Part shown: positions 1-8,356 of the stretch, in pieces | How positions within the stretch are numbered: position 1 is the stretch's first letter | Layout: every line of letters begins with the position of its first letter | Assembly (NCBI GenBank): GCA_021820845.1 | Contig: JAKADC010000003.1 | Location: forward strand, 248,001-312,000 | From: Pseudomonadota bacterium | Lineage (GTDB): Bacteria; Pseudomonadota; Gammaproteobacteria; Burkholderiales; Thiobacillaceae | Length of the DNA: 64,000 bases | Reading direction: 5' to 3' | Translations under genes and position numbers: made by a program | Notes under the pieces: model-generated | Databases searched by the model: none | What the model was told of the DNA's origin: nothing | What the model saw: only the letters and a program-made list of their open reading frames with translations

Positions 1-142
1 GCTCTCCTGTCGATTACGGAATCCGTGCACGCTCCTGCCGAAGATGCCTGCAGCGCGGCGGGGAAGCCGGCCGGCTGGCCGGGCCCAGACATAAAGAAAT
101 ATAATTACTTTTAATACGAGGCTCCAAGAAAACTTATCCAGA

Positions 143-1741
143 ATGCTCTGCCCGTCGGAGGAACTCCTGCAGAAGAACCTTGCGCTGTCGACCACTTGGC
201 AGCGCTACCTCGCGGAGCCGAGCTTCGAAAGCTTCGTCGAGCTGGCCGTATCCATCAACAGCTTCACCGAATACCTCATCGACAAGGGCATCACCGTACT
301 GCATCACGCGAGCCATCAATTGGAGCAGGTCGCGCTCGCCTATTTCAATCGGGATATCGGGCATCCACTGCCGCAGTCCACGCTCGACGACTTGAGCGAA
401 CGTGTGCGTGCGCTAAGTCGCCTGATCCACGCCCACGCCTCCGCAACCGCGGGGCTCCCCACACACGGTCAGGAGCCACAGCAGGCTTCGCCCGACCCGG
501 GCCCGACCGGCAGAACCTGGCTGATCACGCAAGACCGGGCCGCCTGGGCCGGCCTCGAGGCACAGCTCGGTTATTTCGGCATGGCCGCCGAATTCGTCAC
601 ATGGGAACAGGCCTTGCCGGAAAACGCGGGCCTGGCGCCCCTCCTGCTGCTCGACATGGGCGGCCTGCCGGAAACCGAGTGGCGCGGCAGGATCGAGACC
701 TTGCGGCAGCGATTCGAGATGGCGCAACTGATCTGCCTCGGCGTGCGGTCCAATTTCGACCAGCTGCAGCAGGCGCTGAGCGGCGGCTGCGACAGCTGCC
801 TGCTGGAAGGCACGCCGACGCATGCCATTATCGAGCACATCATGGAACTCCACGAGCGGCACGAGCAGGAGGCCTACCGCGTGCTGATCGTCGAGGATTC
901 CAGAACGGCGAGCCACCTCATTCAGCGGACGCTGCAGGAAAACAAGATCGTCTGCGAGATCGTCAACGATCCGTGCCAGACGCTGAACGCGCTCAAGCTG
1001 TTCAACCCCGACCTCATCCTGATGGACATGTACATGCCCAACTGCACGGGCGTCGAGGTCGCGCGGATCATTCGCCAGCACAATGAATTCCTGAGCACGC
1101 CCATCGTCTACCTGTCCGGCGAAACCAACGTCGCGCTGCAGGTCGATGCGATGCGGCTCGGCGGCGATCACTTCCTCACCAAGCCATTCAACCCGGTGTT
1201 CCTGAACACCATCATCATGAGCAAGATCGAGCGCTACCGGGCGTTGCGCCGTTCGATGTACCACGACAGCCTCACCGGACTTCTCAATCACTCCAGCGGC
1301 AAGAACACGCTCGACATGGTGATGTCCGGCGTGGCGCACGAAGGCGGCTTCCTGTCGGTCGCGATGATGGACATCGACCATTTCAAGCAGGTCAACGACA
1401 CCTACGGCCATCCGGTCGGCGACCAGGTCATCCGCGGGCTGTCCTGGCTGCTCAAGCAACGCCTGCGCAAGCAGGACATCCTTTGCCGCTACGGCGGCGA
1501 GGAATTCCTCATCGGCCTGCCGCATACGGACGGCGAAGAGGCCTTTGCGATGGTGGATCGCATCCGCCAGGATTTCGCGCAGATCCGGCACCCCTATCGC
1601 GACAGCCATTTTCTCGCCACCGCCAGCGGCGGAATCGCAACCTTTCCGCTGCACCAGACCGGCGACGCGCTGATCAAGGCCGCCGACGAAGCGCTCTACC
1701 GCGCAAAACGCGACGGGCGCAATCGCATCTGCCGCAGCTAG
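143..1741 (+). CDS. Response regulator with GGDEF (diguanylate cyclase)
   Basis: A 532-residue cytoplasmic signalling protein predicted to make cyclic di-GMP from two GTP. Residues 1-110 are a helical region of unknown type. Residues about 125-235 look like a degenerate receiver. Residues about 246-365 are a full receiver with acidic residues E251/D252, phospho-acceptor D295 and K347. Residues about 370-532 are a GGDEF domain with active-site GGEEF at 451-455. An RxxD motif (442-445) lies exactly five residues before it, the usual product-inhibition I-site, so both synthesis and feedback control look intact. No EAL domain is present. The gene stands alone with no kinase beside it. The start is the first ATG of the frame, without a strong ribosome binding site. 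Confidence 0.9.
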   Translation: MLCPSEELLQKNLALSTTWQRYLAEPSFESFVELAVSINSFTEYLIDKGITVLHHASHQLEQVALAYFNRDIGHPLPQSTLDDLSERVRALSRLIHAHASATAGLPTHGQEPQQASPDPGPTGRTWLITQDRAAWAGLEAQLGYFGMAAEFVTWEQALPENAGLAPLLLLDMGGLPETEWRGRIETLRQRFEMAQLICLGVRSNFDQLQQALSGGCDSCLLEGTPTHAIIEHIMELHERHEQEAYRVLIVEDSRTASHLIQRTLQENKIVCEIVNDPCQTLNALKLFNPDLILMDMYMPNCTGVEVARIIRQHNEFLSTPIVYLSGETNVALQVDAMRLGGDHFLTKPFNPVFLNTIIMSKIERYRALRRSMYHDSLTGLLNHSSGKNTLDMVMSGVAHEGGFLSVAMMDIDHFKQVNDTYGHPVGDQVIRGLSWLLKQRLRKQDILCRYGGEEFLIGLPHTDGEEAFAMVDRIRQDFAQIRHPYRDSHFLATASGGIATFPLHQTGDALIKAADEALYRAKRDGRNRICRS

Positions 1742-1742
1742 A

Positions 1743-2492
1743 CTATCCCCATATCAGCTTCAGGCCGATCAATACCGTCACAATTTCGAACGCGCGCTTG
1801 ATCCAGCGGTTGCCCTTGCGGATCGCCAGGTGGCTGCCGAGGTAGCCGCCGAGGATCGAACCTGCCAGCAGCGCGGGCATCCAGCCCCACGCCACGGTGC
1901 CGATCACGCCCAGGACCAGTGCGCCAGTTCCGTTCCACACCAGGCCGCACAGGATCAGCGTGTACGCCACCGCGCGCGCGTAATCCAGACCGAACCAGCG
2001 GATCAGCCAGATGGTCAGAAAGAGCCCCGTGCCGCTCGTGATCGAGCCGTTGAGAAAGCCGACGCAGAAGAGTCCCGCCATGCCGCCGGCGAGCGGTACG
2101 CCGTGCCGGTTTTTTGGCAGGTGCTCCATGCCGAGCCTCGGCTTGAATACCGAATAAAGTCCGAGCCCCAGCGTCAGACCGCCCAGCGCGAGCGTCGCGG
2201 CGCGCTCGGGGATGTGCAGGATCGTGAGTGCCCCCAGCACCACGCCCGGCAGTCCCGCGGCGAGGATGATCAGGGAAAAACGGCGTTCCAGGTGCGATTC
2301 CTTCAGGTGCCTGAGCGTGGCACCGAGGCCGAGCGCGACACTGGCGATCTTGTGCGTAGCCAGGGCCACCCCGAAGGGCAGCCCCAGAAAAATCAGCATG
2401 GGAAACTGGATCAGCCCGGCGCCGCCGCCGGAGAGGGCCGAAAAAAAATTTGCCGCCAGCGAAGCGGCAAACAGGACGATCTGCTCGAGCAC
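1743..2492 (-). CDS. TauE/SafE-family membrane transporter
   Basis: 249-residue polytopic membrane protein with glycine-rich N-terminal segments (GGGAGLIQFP) and a repeated-half architecture of about eight hydrophobic helices, as in the TauE/SafE (DUF81) family. Members export sulfite, sulfoacetate or other organosulfur anions; the substrate here cannot be read from sequence. It starts with GTG just downstream of the DUF190 gene and is the last gene of a crcB–DUF190–tauE run on the minus strand, so co-transcription is likely. Its stop nearly abuts the convergent GGDEF gene end. Confidence 0.85.
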   Translation of the reverse strand: MLEQIVLFAASLAANFFSALSGGGAGLIQFPMLIFLGLPFGVALATHKIASVALGLGATLRHLKESHLERRFSLIILAAGLPGVVLGALTILHIPERAATLALGGLTLGLGLYSVFKPRLGMEHLPKNRHGVPLAGGMAGLFCVGFLNGSITSGTGLFLTIWLIRWFGLDYARAVAYTLILCGLVWNGTGALVLGVIGTVAWGWMPALLAGSILGGYLGSHLAIRKGNRWIKRAFEIVTVLIGLKLIWG

Positions 2493-2499
2493 GACAGGA

Positions 2500-2811
2500 T
2501 CAGGATGTCACGCCGAGTTCCGCCGGCAGCTTCGCGTAAACCAGTTTCAGCCCCGCATCGGAAACAGCCTTCAGCAACTGATCGGCGATTGCCGTCTCGA
2601 CGAAGAACTCGACCACGACCGGCAGATCCCCCGCGAGTTCGAAGAATCCTGCGTCGTGGCGGCCGTGGCGGCCGAAGCCGGCCAGGGTGCCGAAGGCCGA
2701 GCCGCCCGAGATGCCGAGCCCCTGCGCGGTGTCGAGCAACCACTCGTAGGTCAGCTTGCCGTGATGGCGGCTGGACTCGGATACGAACACCTGCAGGCAG
2801 ACGACGTTCAT
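2500..2811 (-). CDS. DUF190 family protein
   Basis: 103-residue soluble protein of the DUF190 family (PII-like ferredoxin-type fold in known members). It begins MNVVCLQVF and contains the family pattern of a Gly-rich loop (GLGISGGSAFGTLAGFGRHG) followed by FFELAGDLPVVVEF. The start codon overlaps the crcB stop as ATGA (2808-2811), showing translational coupling. DUF190 genes are often next to fluC/crcB, so a role as a cytosolic partner or regulator of fluoride export is reasonable, but no biochemical role can be read from the sequence. Confidence 0.85.
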   Translation of the reverse strand: MNVVCLQVFVSESSRHHGKLTYEWLLDTAQGLGISGGSAFGTLAGFGRHGRHDAGFFELAGDLPVVVEFFVETAIADQLLKAVSDAGLKLVYAKLPAELGVTS

Positions 2812-3182
2812 TTGAAGAGCCTCATCGTGTAGAACCCCAGCGCGGTCGCGGCGAACGAACCGGTCATGTGGGTCAGGGCGATCAGGCCGCCGTTCACCCA
2901 GAGCCCGCGCATGAGCGCCACGACGACTTCGGCGGAAAACGTGGAAAACGTGGTGAGGCCGCCAAGCAGCCCGGTGATCATGAACAGGCGCGCTTCGGGC
3001 GGCAGGCCGGGGTGTTCGCCGAACCAGGCGATGGCGAGGCCGATGACATAGCCGCCGGCGAGGTTCGCGGCCAGCGTGCCGAGCGGCAACGCAGGGTAGA
3101 TCGGATTGAGCCACAACCCCAGCCCCCAGCGCAGCCAGGCGCCTATGGCGGCGCCCAGGCCTATCGCGATGAACGCCATCAT
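2808..3182 (-). CDS. crcB: Fluoride channel FluC (CrcB)
   Basis: 124-residue four-helix membrane protein that forms a dual-topology dimeric fluoride channel in the inner membrane. Family signatures are visible: GAAIGAWLRWGL near the N-terminus, PLGTLAANLAGGYVIGL (pore Asn region) and GLLGGLTTFSTFSAE (the Na+ site / phenylalanine-box region). It is a single gene, not a paralogous pair, as expected for the homodimeric type. It heads a short operon with the DUF190 and TauE genes. The leader of about 60 nt is too short for a fluoride riboswitch and none is recognisable. Confidence 0.93.
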   Translation of the reverse strand: MMAFIAIGLGAAIGAWLRWGLGLWLNPIYPALPLGTLAANLAGGYVIGLAIAWFGEHPGLPPEARLFMITGLLGGLTTFSTFSAEVVVALMRGLWVNGGLIALTHMTGSFAATALGFYTMRLFK

Positions 3183-3220
3183 GGCTGGCGTAAGAGGGAC
3201 TGGATCATGCGCGCATTCTA

Positions 3221-3236
3221 GCCGACGGCCGTCGGC
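3221..3236. repeat. 16-bp perfect palindrome between crcB and the DUF302 gene
   Basis: GCCGACGGCCGTCGGC reads the same on both strands. It lies just past the stop of the DUF302 gene and upstream of crcB. It could fold as a GC-rich hairpin in the minus-strand transcript, but no T-run follows, so an intrinsic terminator is not clearly supported. Confidence 0.4.
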
Positions 3237-3242
3237 CGCGGG

Positions 3243-3701
3243 CTACATCGCGTCCTTGACGATGTCGTTCAGGAGCTTCTCCACGTTCGCCAGCGCTTTC
3301 TTCAACGCAGGATTCCGGGTGGGTCCGGGCTTGCGGTAGGCGATGTAGACGTTCTTGTCGTTCGGAATCGTGTAGACCGACACGATATAGGGACACATCA
3401 CCATCGCATGCGGATCGGCTTCCATCATCTGCCTGGAAATGACCGCGCTGCAGAACTCGAATTGCTCGCCTTTCTCGTAGACCCGCTTCGTGGCGCCGAC
3501 TTCAGGGCCGGTGCGCGCGAGCATCTCGGCGATGTTGTTGGTGTGATTGATCTTGAGCCCCTTGCCTTCGATCGCGAACTGAAGCGCGTCGCGCACATCC
3601 TGGAAGGTTCCGTGCGTCTTGAAGAGGACCGTGTAGGCATCGGCGGCCATCGCAGACAAAGGCAGGCACGCGATTGCACACGCGGCGAGGAATTTTTTCA
3701 T
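3243..3701 (-). CDS. Periplasmic DUF302-domain protein
   Basis: 152-residue protein with a Sec signal peptide (MKKFLAACAIACLPLSAMAA, cleavage after AMA at about residue 19) and a mature DUF302-like domain with alternating strands (YTVLFKTHGTFQDVRDALQFAIEGKGL...FCSAVISRQMMEADPHAMVMCPYIVSVYTIP). DUF302 proteins are often periplasmic in sulfur- or metal-oxidising proteobacteria; their function is unknown. The start was chosen for the signal peptide and an AAGGAGAG ribosome binding site directly upstream; the longer upstream reading frame is not supported. It is divergent from the ModE-like gene. Confidence 0.8.
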   Translation of the reverse strand: MKKFLAACAIACLPLSAMAADAYTVLFKTHGTFQDVRDALQFAIEGKGLKINHTNNIAEMLARTGPEVGATKRVYEKGEQFEFCSAVISRQMMEADPHAMVMCPYIVSVYTIPNDKNVYIAYRKPGPTRNPALKKALANVEKLLNDIVKDAM

Positions 3702-3720
3702 GGCGCTCTCCTTAACTGTT

Positions 3721-3760
3721 GCGAACCGCAATTTTCTGCCGCGCTCGCGCGAACCGCAAT
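3721..3760. repeat. Direct repeat of a 12-mer in the divergent intergenic region
   Basis: GCGAACCGCAAT occurs at 3721-3732 and again at 3749-3760, both between the divergent DUF302 gene and the ModE-type HTH gene. Two exact copies 28 bp apart in an 81-bp intergenic region suggest a regulator binding site. Which protein binds is not known; the adjacent HTH protein is the obvious candidate. Confidence 0.5.
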
Positions 3761-3782
3761 GGTCGTTTGCTACACTCGCCGC

Positions 3783-4157
3783 ATGGACGGGCGACTCAAG
3801 GCGGACGGGCGTTTCTGGCTGACGCTGGACGGCAGGAATTTTCTCGGACGCGGCCGCGTCGAGCTGCTGCAGCGCATTCGTGAAACCGGCTCGATCGCCA
3901 AGGCCGCCAGGATCATGAAGATGAGTTACAAGGCCGCGTGGGATGCAGTGGACGCGGTGAACTCGGCGTGGGGACGCCCCCTCGTCGCAAGCGATCCGGC
4001 CGGCAGCCGGCTCACGCCCGACGCCGAACAGCTCATCGCCGCCTATCAGAAAGCCGAGGCGCGGCACGCCGCGTTCATGCGGAAGCTGGCGCAGGATTTG
4101 CCGGTCCGCGGCATGACGAATCGCGCGGGGCCGGATCCCGTCCACGAAAAGTCCTGA
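3783..4157 (+). CDS. ModE N-terminal-type (LysR-like HTH) transcriptional regulator
   Basis: 124-residue DNA-binding protein consisting essentially of one winged helix-turn-helix of the ModE N-terminal / LysR type: GRGRVELLQRIRETGSIAKA, then MSYKAAWDAVDAVN, then PAGSRLTPDAEQLI (the wing). The SYKxAWD motif is diagnostic of ModE. The C-terminal molybdate-binding (MOP/TOBE) domains of full ModE (about 260 residues) are absent, so it either does not sense molybdate directly or uses a partner. A ModE-box-like palindrome lies in front of moaA about 9.6 kb away. The first ATG was taken as the start. Confidence 0.85.
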   Translation: MDGRLKADGRFWLTLDGRNFLGRGRVELLQRIRETGSIAKAARIMKMSYKAAWDAVDAVNSAWGRPLVASDPAGSRLTPDAEQLIAAYQKAEARHAAFMRKLAQDLPVRGMTNRAGPDPVHEKS

Positions 4158-4162
4158 ATCCA

Positions 4163-5524
4163 TCAGGATGCCTTCTCGCCTCGCCGGGCCTTGAGCTTGC
4201 GCCACAGCGAAGCCCGGTTGATCCCGAGAATCTGCGCCGCCGCCGTCTGGTTGCCATTCACCTCGTCCAGCACCCGGCTGATATAAGTCTGCTCCTGTTC
4301 CTCCAGCGTCGGCAGGCGTCCTCCGGCCTGGCGGAAGTCGAACCCCACCCGCTTCTGCAAGGTTTCCGGCAGGTGCATCACCTCGATGGTGTCGCCCTGC
4401 GCGACGGCCGTGCCGCGCTCGATCAGATTCTCGAGTTCGCGCACATTGCCCGGAAACGGATAGTCCATCAGCAGGGCCATCGCGTCGTCGGATATCCGCG
4501 TCACCGGTTTCTTCATCCGGCCTGCGAACTTGAGCAGGAAATGCTGCGCGAGCAGCGGAATATCACCCTTCCGCTTCGCGAGCGGCGGAATATGCAGGTT
4601 CACCACGTTCAGCCGGAAGTAGAGGTCTTCGCGGAAGCTGCCATTCCTGACCGCTTCGTCGACGTCGCGATTGGTCGCCGCCAGCACCCGCACGTCGCAT
4701 TTCACCGGCCGCGTCCCGCCAACGCGCAGCACCTCCTTCTCCTGCAGGACGCGCAGCAGCTTGACCTGCATCGACGGCGTCATCTCCGTCACCTCGTCGA
4801 GGAACAGCGTGCCCCCCGAACTCACTTCGATCAGGCCCCGTTTCAGCGTCGCGGCCCCGGTGAACGCGCCCTTCTCGTGCCCGAACAGCTCATTGGCAAG
4901 CAACTGCTCGCTGAACGCGCCGCAATTGATCGCGACGTAGGGCCCCATCGAGCGGGTGCTGTGCTTGTGGAGGTATTTCGCGAACAGCTCCTTGCCGGTT
5001 CCGCTCTCGCCCGTGATGAGCACGCTGCAGTCCGTCGGCCCGACCTGCCGCGCCGTCTCGAGCAGGCGTTGCATCTCCACGTCCTGGGTGACGATCCCCT
5101 CGCCGTCCCGATAGCCCTCCACCTCGCGACGCAACGCATCGTTCTCGCGGCGCAGGTGGACCTTTTCCAGCGCTTCCGCCACGACCTTGCGCACCTCGTC
5201 GAGGCGAAACGGCTTGGCGATATAGTAGAAAGCGCCGTGCTTGAGCGCCTGCACCGCGGACTCCGCGGTCGCATAACCGGTGATGAAGATGACCTCCGTC
5301 TCCGGTTGCAACTCGCGGCTCTTCTTCAGGACGTCCATGCCGTCCACGCCCTCCATGCGCAGATCGGTGAGGACCACGTCGAAGCGGCGCGTTTCGAGCA
5401 GCGAAATCGCCGTCGCCCCGCTCTGCGTCGCGGTCACCTCGTAGCCCTCCCTTTCCATGACGTGCTGGAGATTGCGCAGTGCGATCTCCTCGTCCTCCAC
5501 GACCAGCAGGCTTGCTTCCATCAT
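4163..5524 (-). CDS. NtrC-family sigma-54-dependent response regulator
   Basis: 453-residue activator with three domains: a receiver (1-120, phospho-acceptor D54, K104), an AAA+ ATPase (about 145-375) and a C-terminal Fis-type HTH (about 408-450). The AAA+ module has Walker A GESGTGKE (172-179), the sigma-54 contact loop GAFTGA (219-224) and Walker [10 protein letters not shown] (237-245), so it should remodel sigma-54 polymerase. The start overlaps the stop of the upstream kinase as ATGA (5521-5524), so the pair is translationally coupled. A sigma-54 promoter with an upstream palindrome lies on the other side of the kinase gene and is its most likely target. Confidence 0.95.
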   Translation of the reverse strand: MMEASLLVVEDEEIALRNLQHVMEREGYEVTATQSGATAISLLETRRFDVVLTDLRMEGVDGMDVLKKSRELQPETEVIFITGYATAESAVQALKHGAFYYIAKPFRLDEVRKVVAEALEKVHLRRENDALRREVEGYRDGEGIVTQDVEMQRLLETARQVGPTDCSVLITGESGTGKELFAKYLHKHSTRSMGPYVAINCGAFSEQLLANELFGHEKGAFTGAATLKRGLIEVSSGGTLFLDEVTEMTPSMQVKLLRVLQEKEVLRVGGTRPVKCDVRVLAATNRDVDEAVRNGSFREDLYFRLNVVNLHIPPLAKRKGDIPLLAQHFLLKFAGRMKKPVTRISDDAMALLMDYPFPGNVRELENLIERGTAVAQGDTIEVMHLPETLQKRVGFDFRQAGGRLPTLEEQEQTYISRVLDEVNGNQTAAAQILGINRASLWRKLKARRGEKAS

Positions 5525-7038
5525 CGCGCTCCCTTGTCGTCGTTCGCTCCGGCCGCGGGCGCCGGCAGCTGGCCGTCCCGCGGCAGGCGGATGCAGAACG
5601 TCGTTTTCTCTCCCGGCACGCTCTGGACGGCGATGCAGCCGCCATGCTCGTCGACGATTTCATACGCGACGAAGAGCCCCAGCCCCATTCCGTGCCCGAC
5701 GTCCTTGGTGGTGAAGAACGGATCGAAAATGCGCGGCAGAATGTCGGCGGCGATGCCAGGGCCGTTGTCCGAAACCAGGATTTCCACCATCTCCCCTTTC
5801 GTTTCGCACCCCTCGCCCAAGGCGGTGCCGGGAGGGGGTTCGCGCACATAGACGTTCTGCGCCGAAATATCGATTCGCCCCTGCGGTCCCAGTCCCTCGA
5901 TCGCGTTGCGGATCAGGTTGACGAACACCTGCTGCAAACGCTGCGCATCGGCCGGCACGCTGAGCCCCTCGGGGATGGCCAGGTGCACCACCGACTTCGC
6001 CGCCACTTCGCCGCGCACGAAGCCGACCGTCTGCGCGACCAGCGGCTTGAGCAGCACCGCTTCCTTGCGGAATGCCCGCTCGCGCGAAAAATCGAGCAGC
6101 GAGCGCACGATGTTGCGCGCGCGCACGGTCTGCTGGTCGATTTGCTCCAGATACATCTTCTGCGTCGCCGTGTCGCATTCGCCCGCTTCTTCCTGCAGGA
6201 TCTGGCACGAGGTCGAGATGTTCGACAAGGGGTTGTTCAGTTCGTGCGCCACGCCGGACAGCATGGTCCCCAGCGACGCCAGCCTTTCCGACCGCATCAG
6301 CGATTTTTGCCGCAGGTCCAGTTCCTTCAGCATGTGATTGAAAGCCGTGATGATGGACACGATCTCGCGATCGTCCGACGGCGCGGAGAGCGTCTCCCGC
6401 CGGCTCGCCGAGATCGCCGCGACGCTGGCCTCCATTTCCTTCAAAGGCCTGACGACACGTTGCGACAGCGCGCGTCCGATGACCACGATCAGCAACGCCA
6501 TGCTCAGAATGACACCCATGAGCAACGCGCGAAAGGACGCCAGCGTCGTCTGGATCTGGCGCCGCTCTGATCCCGCCATGTCCTCTGCGATGGCGACCAG
6601 TTCCTGGCCCAAGGCGCGCACCTGGGGCTCCCGTTCGAGGGGCGGCGGGTCCACTTTGGCGAAGGCCGACATCTGCCGCTCATAGTCGCCGAGAAGCGCG
6701 TGAAACTCGCGCAGGCGCGTCGGCGTCGCGATCGCCAGAAAGTCGGCCCGGTTGTCCGTCAGCATGGTCTGGGCAAGCCTGACGTAGGCCGCGTTTTCCC
6801 CGAGATCGGCAGCCTGGTGATGCAGGAAGTAATTGCGCTCGAAGCGCCGTATCTCCAGCACGGTGTTGAACAGGTCGGTGGCGCGCTGCCCCAGTACGAC
6901 CCGGGCCTCGAGCGTCCGCAATTCGCCCACGAAAAAAAGCGACGCGACCAGAATGCCCGCCGCGACCGCGTAGTAGCCGAGCGTGATTTTGCCCCCCAGG
7001 GAATGGCGCAGAAAAGCGCCTGGAACAGCGAATGTCAC
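5521..7038 (-). CDS. Membrane-bound sensor histidine kinase
   Basis: 505-residue kinase with one membrane helix at about 20-38, a periplasmic helical sensor of about 130 residues, a second helix at about 171-188, a HAMP linker (about 190-245), HisKA with H265 in the motif GVAHELNNPLSNI, and HATPase_c with N-box (374-381), DNGPGI (424-429), FFTT (441-444) and GMGLGL (450-455). It is the cognate partner of the overlapping NtrC-type regulator. The periplasmic region has no recognisable ligand-binding fold, so the signal is unknown. The start follows a CCGGAGGAG-type ribosome binding site. Confidence 0.94.
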   Translation of the reverse strand: MTFAVPGAFLRHSLGGKITLGYYAVAAGILVASLFFVGELRTLEARVVLGQRATDLFNTVLEIRRFERNYFLHHQAADLGENAAYVRLAQTMLTDNRADFLAIATPTRLREFHALLGDYERQMSAFAKVDPPPLEREPQVRALGQELVAIAEDMAGSERRQIQTTLASFRALLMGVILSMALLIVVIGRALSQRVVRPLKEMEASVAAISASRRETLSAPSDDREIVSIITAFNHMLKELDLRQKSLMRSERLASLGTMLSGVAHELNNPLSNISTSCQILQEEAGECDTATQKMYLEQIDQQTVRARNIVRSLLDFSRERAFRKEAVLLKPLVAQTVGFVRGEVAAKSVVHLAIPEGLSVPADAQRLQQVFVNLIRNAIEGLGPQGRIDISAQNVYVREPPPGTALGEGCETKGEMVEILVSDNGPGIAADILPRIFDPFFTTKDVGHGMGLGLFVAYEIVDEHGGCIAVQSVPGEKTTFCIRLPRDGQLPAPAAGANDDKGAR

Positions 7039-7068
7039 AGTCTCCTCCGGTTCAATGCGTCAAGTATA

Positions 7069-7083
7069 GTTGCAATTTGCAAC
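7069..7083. promoter_or_regulatory. Candidate response-regulator binding palindrome
   Basis: GTTGCAA-T-TTGCAAC is a perfect 15-bp inverted repeat, and a further half-site TTGCAAC lies at 7096-7102. It sits about 170 bp upstream of the sigma-54 promoter at 7252-7266, the usual distance for an enhancer bound by an NtrC-type activator, and just upstream of the kinase gene. Binding by the neighbouring regulator is an inference from position. Confidence 0.6.
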
Positions 7084-7251
7084 GAAACGAAGATATTGCA
7101 ACGGTTTCTTGTACGGTCGATTTTTTTATTTTCATTACATGGACTTAAGAGGGATTTGGCTGAACCCGAACGTTGCATTAAGCAACAGATGAAGCTGCGT
7201 GCCCTCCCGGGCTATTTAACTTTTTCTTTTGCAATCAAATCGTTACATAAG

Positions 7252-7266
7252 TGGCACGCATTATGC
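7252..7266 (+). promoter_or_regulatory. Sigma-54 promoter (-24/-12)
   Basis: TGGCACGCATTATGC matches the -24/-12 consensus TGGCACG-N4-TTGC at all but one position, and the invariant GG and GC are separated by exactly ten bases. Transcription would start near 7278, about 27 nt before the small ORF at 7305. The AT-rich tract just upstream (7216-7250) fits an IHF-bendable region. The window also encodes an IHF subunit and a sigma-54 activator. Confidence 0.7.
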
Positions 7267-7304
7267 GTATCAGAGGGCAATCCCACCCGCACTGAGAGCA
7301 CACC

Positions 7305-7502
7305 ATGAATGTAATGAGCAAAATCCTCGACGCCCTGGCCTTCGCCAACATCAACAGCGCGGACGAGCTTCGCGCGCAACTCGACCAGCTGGAGCGCGCA
7401 TCGGCCACGGCCGAAGCCCCGCGTCAGCACGGGCCGGCTTCCGGAGTATCCGATGGTCCGTCGGCCGGATCGGGCATCCGCCATGCGCAAGGCGCCCTCT
7501 GA
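7305..7502 (+). CDS. Small hypothetical protein
   Basis: 65-residue protein of unrecognised family. The N-terminal half (MNVMSKILDALAFANINSAD, then ELRAQLDQLERA) is a plausible amphipathic helix pair; the C-terminal half is rich in Gly, Ser and Ala and looks disordered. It is the first ORF after the sigma-54 promoter and is followed 47 nt later by the DUF599 gene, so the two are probably co-transcribed. The ribosome binding site is weak, and an internal ATG (codon 4) is an alternative start. Coding status rests mainly on position. Confidence 0.55.
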   Translation: MNVMSKILDALAFANINSADELRAQLDQLERASATAEAPRQHGPASGVSDGPSAGSGIRHAQGAL

Positions 7503-7549
7503 ATACATGCGCCCACGCATGACTGTTGAACGATGAGGAAACCGAGAGG

Positions 7550-8299
7550 ATGGAATTTTCTGAAGCGCTTGTAACCGATCTTGTCGCGTTCGTGATCAGC
7601 GCGACGAGCGTCGCGGCTTATTACCTTTTTCTGAACGCGCGGGTCCGCAAAGACCCGACCTACAGCATTCACGGCGTCAATGCGCTGTCGCGCAGGCTGT
7701 GGGTCGAACACGTGATGCGAAGCAATTCCGCCAAGGACATCATGGCGGTCCAGACGTTGCGCAACTTCATCATGGCGCCCACGCTCATGGCCTCCACGGC
7801 GGCGCTGCTCATCATCGGCACGCTGACCCTGTCGGGCCAGGCCGAGAATATCTCGCACAGCTGGCACGTCCTGAGCATCGGCGGATCGCACGCCTCGCAG
7901 TTGTGGATATTGAAGGTAATGCTGCTGCTTCTGGACTTCATCGTTGCCTTCTTCGCTTTCGCCATGTCGATTCGACTGGCCAACCATGTGCTGTTCATGG
8001 TGAACGTGCCGGAGCACGGCAGCCATCATGTCCTGGCGCCACGGGCGGTGGCGTACCGCCTGAACCGCGCGGGAAACATGTTCGCCATCGGCATGCGGGC
8101 GTTCTTTTTCTCCATTCCGCTGGTGTTCTGGCTGTTCGGACCCTACTTTCTGCTGGTCGCGTCCATCGGCCTCGTTCTCGCGCTTTACCGGATCGACCGA
8201 AGCGAATGCCTGGAGGCGTGCGACACGGAGTTCGCATCTGCCGCACCGGATGCGCCGGTCGTCTCCATGCACGCCAAGTACGCCCATCACGCCAAATAA
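7550..8299 (+). CDS. DUF599-family membrane protein
   Basis: 249-residue membrane protein. It has hydrophobic helices at about 8-28, 80-100, 121-145 and 185-218 and the DUF599 core with an Asn/His-rich stretch (WVEHVMRSNSAKDIMAVQTLRN). The family function is unknown. The ATG at 7550 was preferred to an upstream TTG (7526) because a GAGGAA ribosome binding site sits nine bases before it. It probably belongs to the sigma-54-driven transcript that starts near 7278. The C-terminal tail (about 30 residues) is cytoplasmic and hydrophilic. Confidence 0.8.
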   Translation: MEFSEALVTDLVAFVISATSVAAYYLFLNARVRKDPTYSIHGVNALSRRLWVEHVMRSNSAKDIMAVQTLRNFIMAPTLMASTAALLIIGTLTLSGQAENISHSWHVLSIGGSHASQLWILKVMLLLLDFIVAFFAFAMSIRLANHVLFMVNVPEHGSHHVLAPRAVAYRLNRAGNMFAIGMRAFFFSIPLVFWLFGPYFLLVASIGLVLALYRIDRSECLEACDTEFASAAPDAPVVSMHAKYAHHAK

Positions 8300-8356
8300 C
8301 GCACGGCGAACCGGAAGCGGCGCCCGGGCGACCGGGGCCGCCGGATCCGAACAAAA

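Noticed and set aside
2808-3240. Fluoride riboswitch upstream of crcB
   Set aside because: The leader between the DUF302 gene and crcB is about 60 nt and shows no GGCGATGG-type fluoride aptamer core; only a simple palindrome is present.
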